64,000 bases of DNA from Prostheceraeus crozeri (Eukaryota > Platyhelminthes > Polycladida > Euryleptidae), in the NCBI GenBank assembly GCA_907163375.1, contig CAJQUW010003481.1, forward strand, positions 1 to 64,000. The letters are read 5' to 3'. The position numbers and the translations under genes are program-made. Shown here piece by piece: positions 1-10,099 of the stretch. Below the pieces are notes generated by a model. The model had not been told where the DNA came from, did no database searches, and saw nothing but the letters and a program-made list of their open reading frames with translations. How positions within the stretch are numbered: the first letter of the stretch is position 1; every line of letters starts with the position of its first letter.

Positions 1-30
1 AAATTAAATTAGGATTTACATCTAATCAAT

Positions 31-387
31 TTGAAAAATTTTATCATCTTTAAAACAAAAACAAAAATAGTGATTCAGATTAATGGTGGTGTTATTAAAT
101 TTTCCAAAAGAGATCAAAGACCAATATTTTTTCTCTATTATATTAATATATCATATAAAGTATGTAATTTAGAATTAGATATTCCAATAAGAGAATGGTA
201 TCCTATCATGGAAGGGCATCCAATCCCAAAAAGTGTAATTTATGATGATGAAGAAACAATTTATGATGATGATGAAACAATTTATGATGATGATGAAGAA
301 TCAATTGATGATGATGATGAAGAATCAATAGTTAGTGAAAAAAAATTTAAATTATCTTTTGATAAAACATTATATGATGAAACTTAA
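31..387 (+). CDS. Acidic-repeat hypothetical protein of the virus-like element
   Basis: This is a plus-strand open frame of about 118 codons with no early ATG; the frame opens after a stop at 10-12 and the first ATG is near 208. The first half is hydrophobic and basic and the second half is a run of Asp/Glu repeats of the type YDDDE, coded by a GATGAT-rich imperfect repeat. I do not recognise a family. It could be the tail of a gene that starts left of the window, a small acidic protein, or a chance frame in AT-rich DNA. Its orientation is opposite to the other genes of the element. Confidence 0.3.
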   Translation: MKNFIIFKTKTKIVIQINGGVIKFSKRDQRPIFFLYYINISYKVCNLELDIPIREWYPIMEGHPIPKSVIYDDEETIYDDDETIYDDDEESIDDDDEESIVSEKKFKLSFDKTLYDET

Positions 388-439
388 TATGATAAAACTT
401 AATAGAAAATAACAAAATATTCGATAAATATATTTTCAT

Positions 440-640
440 ATGTAATCAAATTTTTAGATGTAATAAAATTTTTAGATGTAATAAGTTTTTAGATGTAATA
501 AATTTTTTAGATGTAATAAATTTTTTAGATGTTATAAATTTTTAGATGTAATAAATTTTTTAGATGTTATAAAATTTTTAGATGTTATAAATTTTTAGAT
601 GTAATAAATTTTTTAGATGTTATAAAATTTTTAGATGTAA
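440..640. repeat. AT-rich tandem array of a 17-19 bp unit
   Basis: About eleven copies of a TTTTTAGATGTAATAAA-type unit follow one another with small length changes (some copies read GTTATAAA). The array lies between the acidic open frame and the 3' end of the polymerase gene, where two convergent transcripts would meet. It may be a replication or termination element, or simple slippage. Confidence 0.8.
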
Positions 641-651
641 TAAAAAAATTA

Positions 652-2403
652 TTATTCCCACGTGTCATCATCATCACTTAAATTACTCTCACAGATGATT
701 GTTTGAAATATTTCAGCTTGAATATCTTCTCCGTTATAAGGTAACATAATTTCATTTTCATCAGGTGCTTGACGTTTAAGAATATTTATTTGACCAGAAA
801 ATTTTTTTTCTTCAGTATTATTATTTTTATCAGGAATACTAATTCCAGTTTCTAAAGATCTTTTCCATGGTTTATTAACTGTAGTCGATAATGTTTTCCC
901 CGAATATAATTTTAGAAATCTTCTACTTTTACTTTATCTTGTGAATATCCTTTGAATGTTTTCTTTTCACTAAGTCTCCCTTGTTCATCTACAGTAATAC
1001 AGTATTTTATTTTAGGAGCAATAAACATTGCAAAAATAATTCCACCATTTCCATAATCATTTTTTCCTTGACACAATTCCCCACCAACATATCCAGCAGC
1101 ATCTAATTTATTAAAGAGCTCATTGGAAATATATATTGAATCAGTATCTGTATAATGAATGTATTTTTCTTTGAAACCATTAATTTCTAAAATAAAGTTA
1201 TTCATGATTCTTCTAGAGTGAGAAAGAATGAAAGAACCTAAGTGTGATGGCATGAATGACGTCTTCCCATCTTTTACAATATTAGTTTTGAGAAATTCAT
1301 CATCTTCCATTTCTACTTTCGCTAAATATTGTTCATCATTTAATTTTTCATAATCTTTTACTTCTTGAGTGAAAATTTTTCTCAATGTATTCTCATTCCA
1401 TAAATGATATTTAGTGGTTATATCTTTTTGCACAGTTTTGCCATATAGCGAATTCATCAATAATTTAATTAACTCATCACCTACAGTATTTCCTTCTGTT
1501 TTATATCTTTTTCTCAAATTAAAAAGTTTTTCAATATAATTTCGAAATGGTGAAACTTGATAATTTTTTTCATAAATTATACCATCAGTAATATGTAAGA
1601 TTTTCCCCCCACATCTAACAATTTCTTGTATGTCAACAGAAGTTAATACATCATAACATATACCATTTCTAAACCTGATTACTTTTACATGAGAATTATT
1701 ATTTTGATTTTTAACTTTATCTTTAATAGGAACTGGTTGGAAAAACATATCATTCGGATATTGAAACACAACAGAGAATATTCCAGTTTTAGGTCTAAAT
1801 GTTTGTGTATTAAATTTATATACTATTTCCCACTCTTCTTCTTGACGAAATTTTCTAGCTGATTCAGCTTTAGGGTATTCTGAATTTTCATCATACATAG
1901 CTGATGGATATAAAGATGTTGCATCAAAAGCCATTAGAAATTCATTTTTTTGTTCAAGTAGTTGATTTGAAATTTTCTTACAAATTTCAGTTTTATCTCC
2001 TAAATCTCGATACTGTTTCATTAAATCTATTAAATTACTTCCCGGGGACAAAGTCCCACCAGCGTAGCGACCAAGGGACAAAGTCCCCCCAGCGCAGCGA
2101 CCAAGGGACAAAGTCCCCCCAGCGCAGCGACCAGGTAAATACTGTTTTAATATTGGTAACAAGATGCTACAAAATGGCGATATGTATTTTCTTATATTTG
2201 CTGAAACTCTTCCACCTTTAACAGATTTTCTAATATAATTTCTAGCCCATAAATCTATATGAGAATGAATATTTATATTGTCATTTTGTACGCTTTTCAT
2301 CCAACCGTTAAATGTTAAAGCAGAGGATGTCAAATTAGTAGTTATATCTTCACCAACTAAATCTTGCATAACATTAAATTGTATGTTAATTTGTTTATTT
2401 TTC
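652..2403 (-). pseudogene. polB: Family B DNA polymerase (viral type), C-terminal half, frameshifted
   Basis: This is the polymerase half of a DNA polymerase B split by a LINE. In the 912-2403 frame, motif A (DATSLYPS), motif B (NSLYG after a Lys) and motif C (YTDTDS) are all present in the right order, so the palm and fingers look intact. The frame stops at 912. A clearly related C-terminal extension continues in another frame down to a stop at 652, so there is a frameshift close to 905-912. A 30-bp GC-rich repeat occurs three times in frame at 2045-2134, adding a GRCAGGTLSL-like insertion upstream of motif A. The missing N-terminal half lies at 6937-8774. The gene would copy the element's own DNA, probably by protein priming as in Polintons. 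It is dead as it stands. Confidence 0.9.
2045..2134. repeat. Three tandem copies of a 30-bp GC-rich hairpin unit inside polB
   Basis: Three units of exactly 30 bp start at 2045, 2075 and 2105. Each contains GGGACAAAGTCCC, a perfect 5-bp stem with a 3-base loop, followed by an AGCGCAGCGACC-type stretch. Being a multiple of three, the array keeps the polymerase frame open. It is strongly GC-rich in a very AT-rich gene, which suggests an inserted mini-element. Confidence 0.9.
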
Positions 2404-3000
2404 AACGATCGGGTTGACGGTGGTCGTGTGTCTCTCGTCTCCTGCAATATTCTGAATTTGTGCGAATTTGGCTGGTGTATGTGCTGGTGTCTGCTTAAAA
2501 ATTATATCGCCGTGATCCGCGTGACCTCATTAATCCGGTGGTTGTGTTCTATCATTGGTTGGTTGTGCGGCTTTTGGGATATCTCGATTTTTGAATCTCC
2601 CAGCGTTTTTCGTGGAGTTTTGTTCACTTGCATTGCATTGCTTCGGTCTTCGCATCGTTAGATTGCAATATCCATCGCTATTTGCTGTGATCATTCTGTA
2701 TTTGGAACATAGAAATCTTCTTTCTCGTCGTCTGTGCCTCTGGTTGTTGCGCGTGTCTGTAGACAGGGTATTGTCCTGCAGATACCTTAATCAGCTGTTA
2801 ATTACGTCGTTAATTAAGCTGACGTCCTCTTCAAGTGAAAGTTGGAATTCTACGAATTGGTTTGTCGAACCAATTGCATTGTTGTTCGTTGCGATAGCTC
2901 AATGGTATTAGTCTCTGACTGGGTCATTGCAGAACCTTGGGTCAAATCCTTTTAGTGAAATTACAGATTTGATAGAGTACTATTTTCTGGTTAACTCATT
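2404..3000 (+). other. 5' UTR of the LINE with tRNA-like box A and box B
   Basis: This untranslated stretch holds no gene. At 2895-2905 it has a TAGCTCAATGG box-A-like motif and 34 bases later, at 2939-2949, GGGTCAAATCC, a box-B-like motif. The spacing is that of a tRNA gene, but no complete cloverleaf can be drawn. It may be an internal pol III promoter remnant captured by the LINE. Confidence 0.45.
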
Positions 3001-3770
3001 TTGACCAGTATGTCGAACTCAAGGAAAGGAACGCCTGAAACTCGTGAATTGAGGTCTAAATCAATTCCTATTAAGGAGGAACAATTAACTTTGGCAAAAT
3101 TCGAAGATATCGTCAATCGTAAGTTCCAAGAAATAGAAACAAGACTTTCATCTAAGTTGGACAGTATTCTTTACAAAATTTCCGCAATAGAGACAAGAAT
3201 TGATGGGATTGAATCTGAACAAATAAGAGCTAATATTGAGGTTGATAAAATCAAGGGAGTTATTATAGAACAACAGCGTATGATAGAGAAATATGAAACT
3301 CAGCAAAGTCTTGTAATCTGATAATCTCAGGTATTTCTGAATCGTCTGTGCGATATGAGGGGGAACTCCTTGAAGATGATCAAAGTAAAGTCCGTGAAAT
3401 TTACAAATCAATCACTGATTCTGAACATGATGTTGAAATATCCAGTTGCTCCCGAGTTGGTCCTCGAAGTTCATTAAGGCCACGTCTCCTGAAGGTTGTT
3501 CTTGCTAACAGAACTGACAGAAATGCTATGCTGTATTCGCAAAAGAAACTGCGTTCTGATGACGATTTTCAAAAAGCATTTGGAAGGATCTTCATTAATC
3601 CTGATAGACGTCGTTCCTTGTACGAAAAGAAGAAAAAAGACTTAGGGAAATGATGAAATCGCTAAAATTATCATCACATGATAATGACGTTTTCTACATG
3701 AAAAGTGGGAAATTATTTCACAATTCTGTGGTGATTGATAAGGTTGACATCAGCAAACAATTATTCTGAC
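3001..3770 (+). pseudogene. LINE ORF1 (coiled-coil, RRM-like), frameshifted
   Basis: The ORF1 protein of CR1-like LINEs binds the element's RNA. The first part (3001-3321) has a basic N terminus and a coiled coil with regular hydrophobic heptads. Just after it, in another frame (3330-3653), a hydrophobic strand reading NLIISGISESS matches the start of the RRM-like domain typical of ORF1, and a third frame carries on to a stop at about 3768. At least two frameshifts, near 3320 and 3653, separate the pieces. The order N-terminal coiled coil then RNA-binding core, directly upstream of ORF2, supports the call. Confidence 0.7.
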
Positions 3771-3808
3771 TTCTGAATATTGATGACTGCTGTAGTATTC
3801 GCGAATCT

Positions 3809-6748
3809 ATGAATGTTTACTTGGTATTTATCATTTCCTATTACATTGATTCAAAACATTTGCTCTCGCCCCTTTATTTAAATTTTCTTGAAAATCCTGT
3901 TTGTTCTAACAACCCTACCCCTGAAAGACATTCTGATAAAGAACATTCCTTTCTCAAAGTATATTATTTGAATGCAAGATCTTTGGTAAATAAGATTGAT
4001 CTTCTCAGATCTTACACTGCGACTTACCGTCCTCATGTCGTCTGTATCTCTGAAACGTGGGGCAATGACAATCTTCCGGATAAGTATTTCAGTATAAAAG
4101 ACTATGTTTTCTATCGTTGTGATCGTCAGGGAATTAGAGGCGGTGGTGTCGGCATCTACATTTCTTCGCAGTTACAGTCATATTTACTGAGTTCTTTCGC
4201 TTCTGATCGTGTGGAAGGCGTAACTTGCTGTATTCGAGGATCGGAACGTAACTGTATAATTTCTTGTATCTACAAGCCTCCTGACTACCGTTTGTGCGAA
4301 AACGACTCTTTTATAGAATACATGTATTCAGTCTCAGGTTATCAACAAAACGCTCATCTCATCATATGTGGTGACTTCAACTCTCCAAATATTCAGTGGG
4401 ACTCTCCAACTCTTTCTCAATTCAGTGATCCTCTTCTCACGTGGTATCTCGATAACTTTCTTAATCAAAACATCAACTTTCCAACTCGTCCCCAATCTGC
4501 CTCAATTCTGGACCTCGTATTTTCATCCATGGAAACGGAAGTTAGTGAAATCTCCATCAATGAATGCTTTGGTAGCTCTGATCATGCGATTATTTCTTTT
4601 AAAATCTGCTTTGATAACTTTGATAGTGATACTAAATATTCGCATAGAATGTGCTTTTCTCAGGCTAATTGGACAAGATTCAGAAAGATACTACTTAATG
4701 CAAACTGGAAAAATGCAGGTGATGACAATATTGACAACGTCTGGACCACGTATTTTGCCAACATTTCCAATGCAATTGAGCAAAGTATCCCAAAAAAAGA
4801 GAAAGTCAACTGGAGCCCTTTGAATAATGTTTTCTTACAATCAAAAATACTACAACACCGTGAGAATTACGAAGCATATGTTGAGTTGCCCTCTCTCGAT
4901 AAAAAACTTAATTGTCTCAGATCTCAAAAAAACATCGATAGTACCATTGAAAACCTTATTCGTTCACATGAAGAGAAATTGTCTAAAAATGCTAAATCTA
5001 ATCCCAAAGCGTTTTGGAGTTACGTCGGCCAGACTTTTAAGAAATCACCAAGTATGTTTTCGACGATAAAGGACTTCAACGGTGAATGTATATTTGGTTC
5101 TCTTGAAATCGCCGAAGCATTCAATGACCTTTTCTGTTCACACTTCAACTGCCAGAATTATTCAATAAATAAACAATCGGAAGATGCCAGCAATGCAATT
5201 CCATGTCTTGAGTATATTTCATTCACTTCAATGAAAGTTCTTCAATTTATTCGTAACTTGCCTTCGTCAGTCTCAACAGATAAAGACGGTATTTGCTATA
5301 CTATTTTAAAACAGGGAAATCTTCTCCTAGCTACAAAACTAGCATCTCTCTTTGAGTTATCAATGAATAGTGGATCATTACCTCAGTCATGGAACTCAGT
5401 AACTGTAACACCCATTTATAAATCAGGGGATAAATGTGACTTACACAACTACCGTCCTATTGGTGTGTCAAGCTGTGTTCTCAGACTAATGGAAAGAATG
5501 ATCGCTGATGAGATGCATACGTTCATCGATCTTAATATGATTCTTAACAATACTCAACATGGCTTTATCCGTGGAGGATCAATTGAAACGGCTAACATTG
5601 TTTTTTACGACTTTGTCACTAAGAATCTGGATGCTGGTAAATGTGTTGATGTCATTTATCTTGACTTTAGTCGAGCGTTTGATTCCGTGCCTCATGAATT
5701 ATTGATATCTAAACTATTTATGTTTGGAATTCGTGGCAAACTTTTGAAATGGATATCGGCTTATCTTACACATCGCACTCAGTCGGTTATTATAAATGGA
5801 AAGTTATCACAACAAAGAAAAATCCTTAGTGGTGTTATCCAAGGTTCAGTACTTGGTCCCCTGTTATTTTCCTTGTTTATTAATGACATTGATCAGTGCA
5901 TTGACGATGACATCATGATGATAAAATACGCGGATGATGTTAAAATGGCCGTCTCCTTCCGTTCGAATATTGAAGATAGTGGCTTGTCTGCGACTAAACT
6001 ACAAAAAGCTATCAACTCCATAGAATGTTGGTCTGTAAAAAATGGTCTTTATCTCAACGTCACCAAGAGCAAATCTATTCAGTTTGGCATTAACAATCCT
6101 TTATTACAATATACTCGTTACGGAGTCGATATCGAAAGAGTTCATTGTTTCAAAGATTTGGGTATCATAGTAAACGAACCATTCTCCTTCGACATGCATG
6201 TTTCAAATATTGTATTAAAAGCTAACAGAATCCTTGGGATATTATCGAAAACTATCAAGACGAAGACACCAGCTATCCTCCTTCCACTATATAAATCTTA
6301 TGTTCGATCTATCTTAGAATATGGCAGTATACTTTGGTCACCTCACAAAATGAAATCTGTACATCTTATCGAGCGAGTTCAAAGACGTTTTACGAAAATG
6401 TTTCCTAATCTTCGGCATCTGGAATACCAACAACGCTTAAGAAAACTGTCTTTACTTTCATTGTCAGCTCGTCGTACTCGATATAAACTAATCTTTCTTT
6501 TCAAGGTTCTTAACCAAGCTACGACCATCCATCCTAGTGATCATTTTGTATTCTCCAATAGAGCTCAGCGAGGTAACCCTAGAAAGCTACTCATGCCTAA
6601 CGTTCATCATAATTTTCGTTCTAATTTTTTTGTTGTTGATTGCATACATCACTGGAATAGCCTGACATTTGAAGAATCATCCGCAGGAACATTGCAACAG
6701 TTTAAAAAGAGTATAGAATCATATTTTGTACGTATAAACATTTGGTGA
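3809..6748 (+). CDS. LINE ORF2: AP-like endonuclease and reverse transcriptase
   Basis: This is an intact 979-codon frame. The N-terminal third is an apurinic-like endonuclease: YLNARSLVNK near residue 53, SETW near 90, CGDFNSPNIQW near 188 and SSDHAI near 257 match the active-site blocks of the exonuclease/endonuclease fold. The reverse transcriptase follows, with NYRPI, the DFSRAFDSVPH block (motif A), IQGSVLGPLLFSLFIND (motif B region) and YADD at 707-710 (catalytic motif C). The C terminus has the usual LERVQRRFTK-type conserved tail. No RNase H or zinc knuckle is seen. It nicks target DNA and copies LINE RNA at the nick. ORF1 is broken in this copy, so the copy is probably not autonomous although ORF2 is open. 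Confidence 0.93.
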   Translation: MNVYLVFIISYYIDSKHLLSPLYLNFLENPVCSNNPTPERHSDKEHSFLKVYYLNARSLVNKIDLLRSYTATYRPHVVCISETWGNDNLPDKYFSIKDYVFYRCDRQGIRGGGVGIYISSQLQSYLLSSFASDRVEGVTCCIRGSERNCIISCIYKPPDYRLCENDSFIEYMYSVSGYQQNAHLIICGDFNSPNIQWDSPTLSQFSDPLLTWYLDNFLNQNINFPTRPQSASILDLVFSSMETEVSEISINECFGSSDHAIISFKICFDNFDSDTKYSHRMCFSQANWTRFRKILLNANWKNAGDDNIDNVWTTYFANISNAIEQSIPKKEKVNWSPLNNVFLQSKILQHRENYEAYVELPSLDKKLNCLRSQKNIDSTIENLIRSHEEKLSKNAKSNPKAFWSYVGQTFKKSPSMFSTIKDFNGECIFGSLEIAEAFNDLFCSHFNCQNYSINKQSEDASNAIPCLEYISFTSMKVLQFIRNLPSSVSTDKDGICYTILKQGNLLLATKLASLFELSMNSGSLPQSWNSVTVTPIYKSGDKCDLHNYRPIGVSSCVLRLMERMIADEMHTFIDLNMILNNTQHGFIRGGSIETANIVFYDFVTKNLDAGKCVDVIYLDFSRAFDSVPHELLISKLFMFGIRGKLLKWISAYLTHRTQSVIINGKLSQQRKILSGVIQGSVLGPLLFSLFINDIDQCIDDDIMMIKYADDVKMAVSFRSNIEDSGLSATKLQKAINSIECWSVKNGLYLNVTKSKSIQFGINNPLLQYTRYGVDIERVHCFKDLGIIVNEPFSFDMHVSNIVLKANRILGILSKTIKTKTPAILLPLYKSYVRSILEYGSILWSPHKMKSVHLIERVQRRFTKMFPNLRHLEYQQRLRKLSLLSLSARRTRYKLIFLFKVLNQATTIHPSDHFVFSNRAQRGNPRKLLMPNVHHNFRSNFFVVDCIHHWNSLTFEESSAGTLQQFKKSIESYFVRINIW

Positions 6749-6936
6749 TATCTTCTTCACGATAATCTTCTTCCAACTTCCACCTCACTCCGATTGTATT
6801 CCTTCGTTCATTTCCACAATAGCATTTTCTGATTCACTTTTCATGTATTTGTCAACCTAAAGTAATTGAGTTTTGACTTGTAATTGATTTTTGCATGAAT
6901 CGACAAATATATATATTATTATTATTATTATTATTA

Positions 6937-8774
6937 TATTTGTAGATACAAAAAGCTAAAGAAAGAATATCGTTAACTAAATATGGTCTCCATTCAATTT
7001 CTTTTTCTTTATAATTTTCATGTGTTATGTCTCCAATTTCATAATTTAATTTACACACATTTGTAGGAATTTTAAAATTCTCACACCATTTAGAAAGACT
7101 TGTTTTTACATGTTGATAACTACATTTCATTATAATAGTTTGAAGTGCTAATTTACCTGAAGGTGAATCTTTTTTTATATTGTTTTTAAATCTAAAAGAT
7201 TTTTGAATGTATCTACTAACACATTCAGTTGTATAAGGATTTTGTAATGAAGCAGTCAATATTCCTCTTGAAGTTTTAAGAGGCGGTTTAGATAATTTAA
7301 AATTAGCTTTTATCGGAAAATAGGAATCAAAACCTGATGAATTGTGAGCTATTAAAGTTACTCTAGAATAATTAAATTTTCCAAGAGTTTTAAAAAATTG
7401 ATGGATCGGACATACGTCCTCTGGGTTTCCCCTGATTGGACATTCATCATCCTCAGTTCTCGTAAATATTTTCACACAATTTTGAAGTTTATTAAATTCT
7501 AATTCAGTTAAAGTATTATACTCATTAATCTGTTTTTTAAGTTTTTTAATTTCATCTTCATCTTTTGATCGTTTAATTTTAATCATATCACTTAACAAAC
7601 GTGTTTCTAATTCTTTCAATCTTTGTTTCGGTAAACAACATATAAATTTATTAAAATTAATAGCTCCTACAGCATAAGGAATAGGATGAGCTGTTGAACA
7701 GTTAGGATCGGGAAAAGTTTCGAGATCCCAAATATATGTTGAACCATAGTCAATTTTTTTCTTTGTTATGATTTTATATGGACGCGTTGTTAGATTTTCA
7801 TCAGTAACTGTTTTATATATGGGTTTGAAATTATTTTCAATTTCTCTAATAGCTTTTAATTTATGAGATTTATTAATTAAACAATAGTGACCAATTGTTG
7901 GACCTGCGTGAAAATAATTGTAATAAACATAATTATGAAACGTTTCAATTCCTCTAGGATTTAAATGACGATTGGCAGGACTATAATATTGAACACATTC
8001 TCCAAAATATTTATTGAATTGAGAAAATTTACAGTTTGACATTACTCCTGTTCTAGATGTGGCTTTCTCTTTATATAAAAAATTATTAAACATTTCTTTC
8101 ATCATTTCTCCTTGTTGTTCATTAAAACCTCGTAAAACATTATAACATTTAATAAAACAAAAATCTTCAGAAGGAATATAACAATATTCACCGAAATATT
8201 CTTTGATTCTATATTTCATATTAATCCCTGCCCCTCTATGCGATCTTTGTACTAACTTCATTCCAAAATCTTCATATTTAATATTACCTGTAAAAATCCA
8301 TTCGTTAGCATCGGATTTCTCATCCAGATTCGAAAACCATGTTTCAAATGATTTTTTATTATAGAAGGTTACGTAAAAATTTTGAATTATATTTTCCTGA
8401 TCTTTAATAACTTTTCCAAGTAAATTAATAATTTTACCATTTGCTAAAAGTTTCCGCATATCATTTACTACATTAATAAAAGATACATTTTCATATTTAA
8501 TTTCATTTGGATTAAATAAATTACATAAATCATCACCAAGCTCATCCTTAATTCTATCATCAAAAAAGATATCAGTAATAGGAGTTTTTAATATTTCTTT
8601 TGTTCCACGTTTCTGTTTTTTAGTATTACGTCTAATACTACGCCTAGTACGTTTCTGTTTTTTAATACGTTTACTACGTTTACTATGTTTAATTTGCGCA
8701 TCAAACTCAGCAGTTTGTTTCTTGATTAATTCATCAATCCTAGACGTTTGTCCGAGAGACATTTCACGATTCAT
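6937..8774 (-). pseudogene. polB: Family B DNA polymerase (viral type), N-terminal and exonuclease half
   Basis: This is the front half of the polymerase interrupted by the LINE. It starts at an ATG at 8774 after an AT-rich gap. Residues 30-57 are a very basic Lys/Arg cluster that could be a nuclear localisation or DNA-binding tail. A Cys-containing region with FIKC near 207 precedes the exonuclease. Exo I is WDLETF (acidic residues D350 and E352) and Exo II is AHNSSGFD (N478, D483), so the 3'-5' proofreading domain looks intact. The viral frame ends around residue 612; the Asn run that follows is translation of the LINE (TTA)n tail. Its continuation is at 652-2403. The extended N-terminal region is typical of Polinton and adintovirus polymerases. 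Confidence 0.9.
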
Positions 8775-8823
8775 ATTTTTTAAAAGAAAAAATGAATTTT
8801 TACATAGAACCTCGGTTCCGTTT

Positions 8824-9153
8824 TTACATATACACAGGAATATGTAATTGATGTAATGTTTCTAATTCATGTGTTGTTAAATGTTCTTTCTTAACCAACC
8901 ACCATAAATTATTATACGCCAAAAATACTCGGAAACTTCTTAAACAAAGTGGAAAGTCTTTTGTTTTAACACACGGTTTAATACCATGTTTTGTTTTATA
9001 ATCTGTAACGAGCGCAACGTATTTATGATGATAATAAAATCTAACTTCTTTCTTCGAATTTACAGGATTTGTAGGATGACGATAATCTTTTAAAACTGGT
9101 ACATGCTCTATCTTATAATCATTCAACATATTTTTTTTTATTTTTATTAACAA
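8824..9153 (-). CDS. Small hypothetical protein of the virus-like element
   Basis: This is an open frame of 109 codons in the same direction as its neighbours, with 50 bases to the polymerase start and about 50 bases from the ATPase stop. The product is basic and rich in Tyr, His and Lys, with FRVFLAYNNLWWLVKK near residue 80, and has no signal peptide or membrane segment. I recognise no family. Its position between the ATPase and polymerase genes and its lack of any competing frame make it a probable real gene. A likely alternative start is Met9. Confidence 0.6.
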   Translation of the reverse strand: MLIKIKKNMLNDYKIEHVPVLKDYRHPTNPVNSKKEVRFYYHHKYVALVTDYKTKHGIKPCVKTKDFPLCLRSFRVFLAYNNLWWLVKKEHLTTHELETLHQLHIPVYM

Positions 9154-9180
9154 AAAAAATTATAAGAAAAAATTATTCGG

Positions 9181-9213
9181 TCACTCCGTTCGGTCACTCC
9201 GTTCGATCACTCC
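9181..9213. repeat. 13-bp GC-rich direct repeat at the ATPase stop
   Basis: TCACTCCGTTCGG occurs at 9181-9193 and 9194-9206, and its first seven bases again at 9207-9213, where TCA supplies the ATPase stop codon on the minus strand. The repeat is GC-rich in an AT-rich intergenic gap. Confidence 0.8.
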
Positions 9214-9974
9214 TCGAAAATATTTTCTATAACTCTATCATGAATTTTTTTATCAATATTAATTGTAATGAAGCCATAATCTTTTGACCAAGCATTATTA
9301 CACGATTGTTTAAATTCATCTTTATTTCTTACACATAAATCTCTTAACAAATCACTTAAGTTTCTTGCATTTATTTCAAATAGTATAAATGTATTTGCAT
9401 TCTTTCTAATAACACTTCCGTCTAATGAATACATACTTTGTGTTAAATAAAATACACTACAGTTATTATGTCTACCTCTTGTGAAATAATTTCTCTGAAC
9501 TGACTGATTTCTATCATTAACACAATCATCAAAAATTACACAATGTTTCATTGTTTTATCTAGTTTACTAGGATCTTGCATATTACCACTATCATCTATT
9601 AATTGTATCTTTATATGCTTATTTTTATTGGATTCTACTAACTGATTATTTTTTGCTGCTTCTTCACACCACGAACTTATTTCTTCTTCATCTTCAGATT
9701 TTTCATATTCTTTGAATAATGAAGCAATTGCTGTTTTTTTAAGATTATTTTCAAATCCATATTTTAAAAATTGATAGACGGGTTGTTCTGCCGTTGTTGT
9801 ATAAATTATAAGATTGTTATAATCCAAAAAATTTGGAGTCGTTAAAATTTTAAATAATAGATGTGTTTTTCCACATCCTGATCTTCCACAAATAACTGAC
9901 AAAACTTTATTAGATAAATTTGGATGATGATTAAATTTAAGTTTTTTTTTATTTAATGGTAGTACTTCACTCAT
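9207..9974 (-). CDS. A32/FtsK-HerA-like genome-packaging ATPase
   Basis: The product has 255 residues. A P-loop GRSGCGKT lies near residues 30-37 and a Walker B strand HCVIFDDC near 146, followed by FTRGRHNNCSVFYLTQS, a sensor-like block of viral packaging ATPases. Polintons, adintoviruses and large DNA viruses use this ATPase to pump the genome into preformed capsids. Length fits the family. The start ATG at 9974 follows an A-rich leader, and the stop is formed by the 13-bp repeat. Its presence next to a polymerase B argues that the element descends from a particle-forming virus. The frame is intact, with no sign of decay. Confidence 0.82.
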   Translation of the reverse strand: MSEVLPLNKKKLKFNHHPNLSNKVLSVICGRSGCGKTHLLFKILTTPNFLDYNNLIIYTTTAEQPVYQFLKYGFENNLKKTAIASLFKEYEKSEDEEEISSWCEEAAKNNQLVESNKNKHIKIQLIDDSGNMQDPSKLDKTMKHCVIFDDCVNDRNQSVQRNYFTRGRHNNCSVFYLTQSMYSLDGSVIRKNANTFILFEINARNLSDLLRDLCVRNKDEFKQSCNNAWSKDYGFITINIDKKIHDRVIENIFEE

Positions 9975-10058
9975 TTTTTAATAAAAAAATTTATTTTTAT
10001 TTTTTTTTATTTTTTGTTTCTAAAGAAGAAGAAAATTAAACTTCTCTAGCTTCGCGTA

Positions 10059-10099
10059 GGAGTTTATACCTCCCGAACGGGAGTTTATACCTCCCGAAC
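10059..10099. repeat. 21-bp GC-rich direct repeat with stem-loops over a stop codon
   Basis: Two copies of GGAGTTTATACCTCCCGAAC lie at 10059-10078 and 10080-10099. GGGAG can pair with CTCCC inside a unit and CCCG with CGGG between units. The second copy encodes the last residues and stop of the capsid-like gene at 10085, so the gene's end appears to have been replaced by the repeat. Confidence 0.8.

Larger units (their letters stand above)
2404..6936 (+). mobile_element. CR1-like non-LTR retrotransposon inserted in viral polB
   Basis: The element starts near 2404, where the polymerase reading frame is abruptly lost, and ends in a (TTA)n tail at about 6915-6937, after which the polymerase frame resumes. 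Within it are a 5' UTR, a broken ORF1 (3001-3770) and a long intact ORF2 (3809-6748) with endonuclease and reverse transcriptase. Its base composition matches the host part of the window and not the AT-rich viral block. Microsatellite tails of this kind are usual in the CR1 group. I could not define a convincing target-site duplication. Both junctions are approximate to a few bases. Confidence 0.88.

Noticed and set aside
440..640. CRISPR-like array of short repeats
   Set aside because: The units abut directly with no unique spacers, and the host is an animal.
2891..2955. A functional tRNA gene
   Set aside because: Box A and B motifs exist but no proper acceptor or anticodon stems can be drawn.
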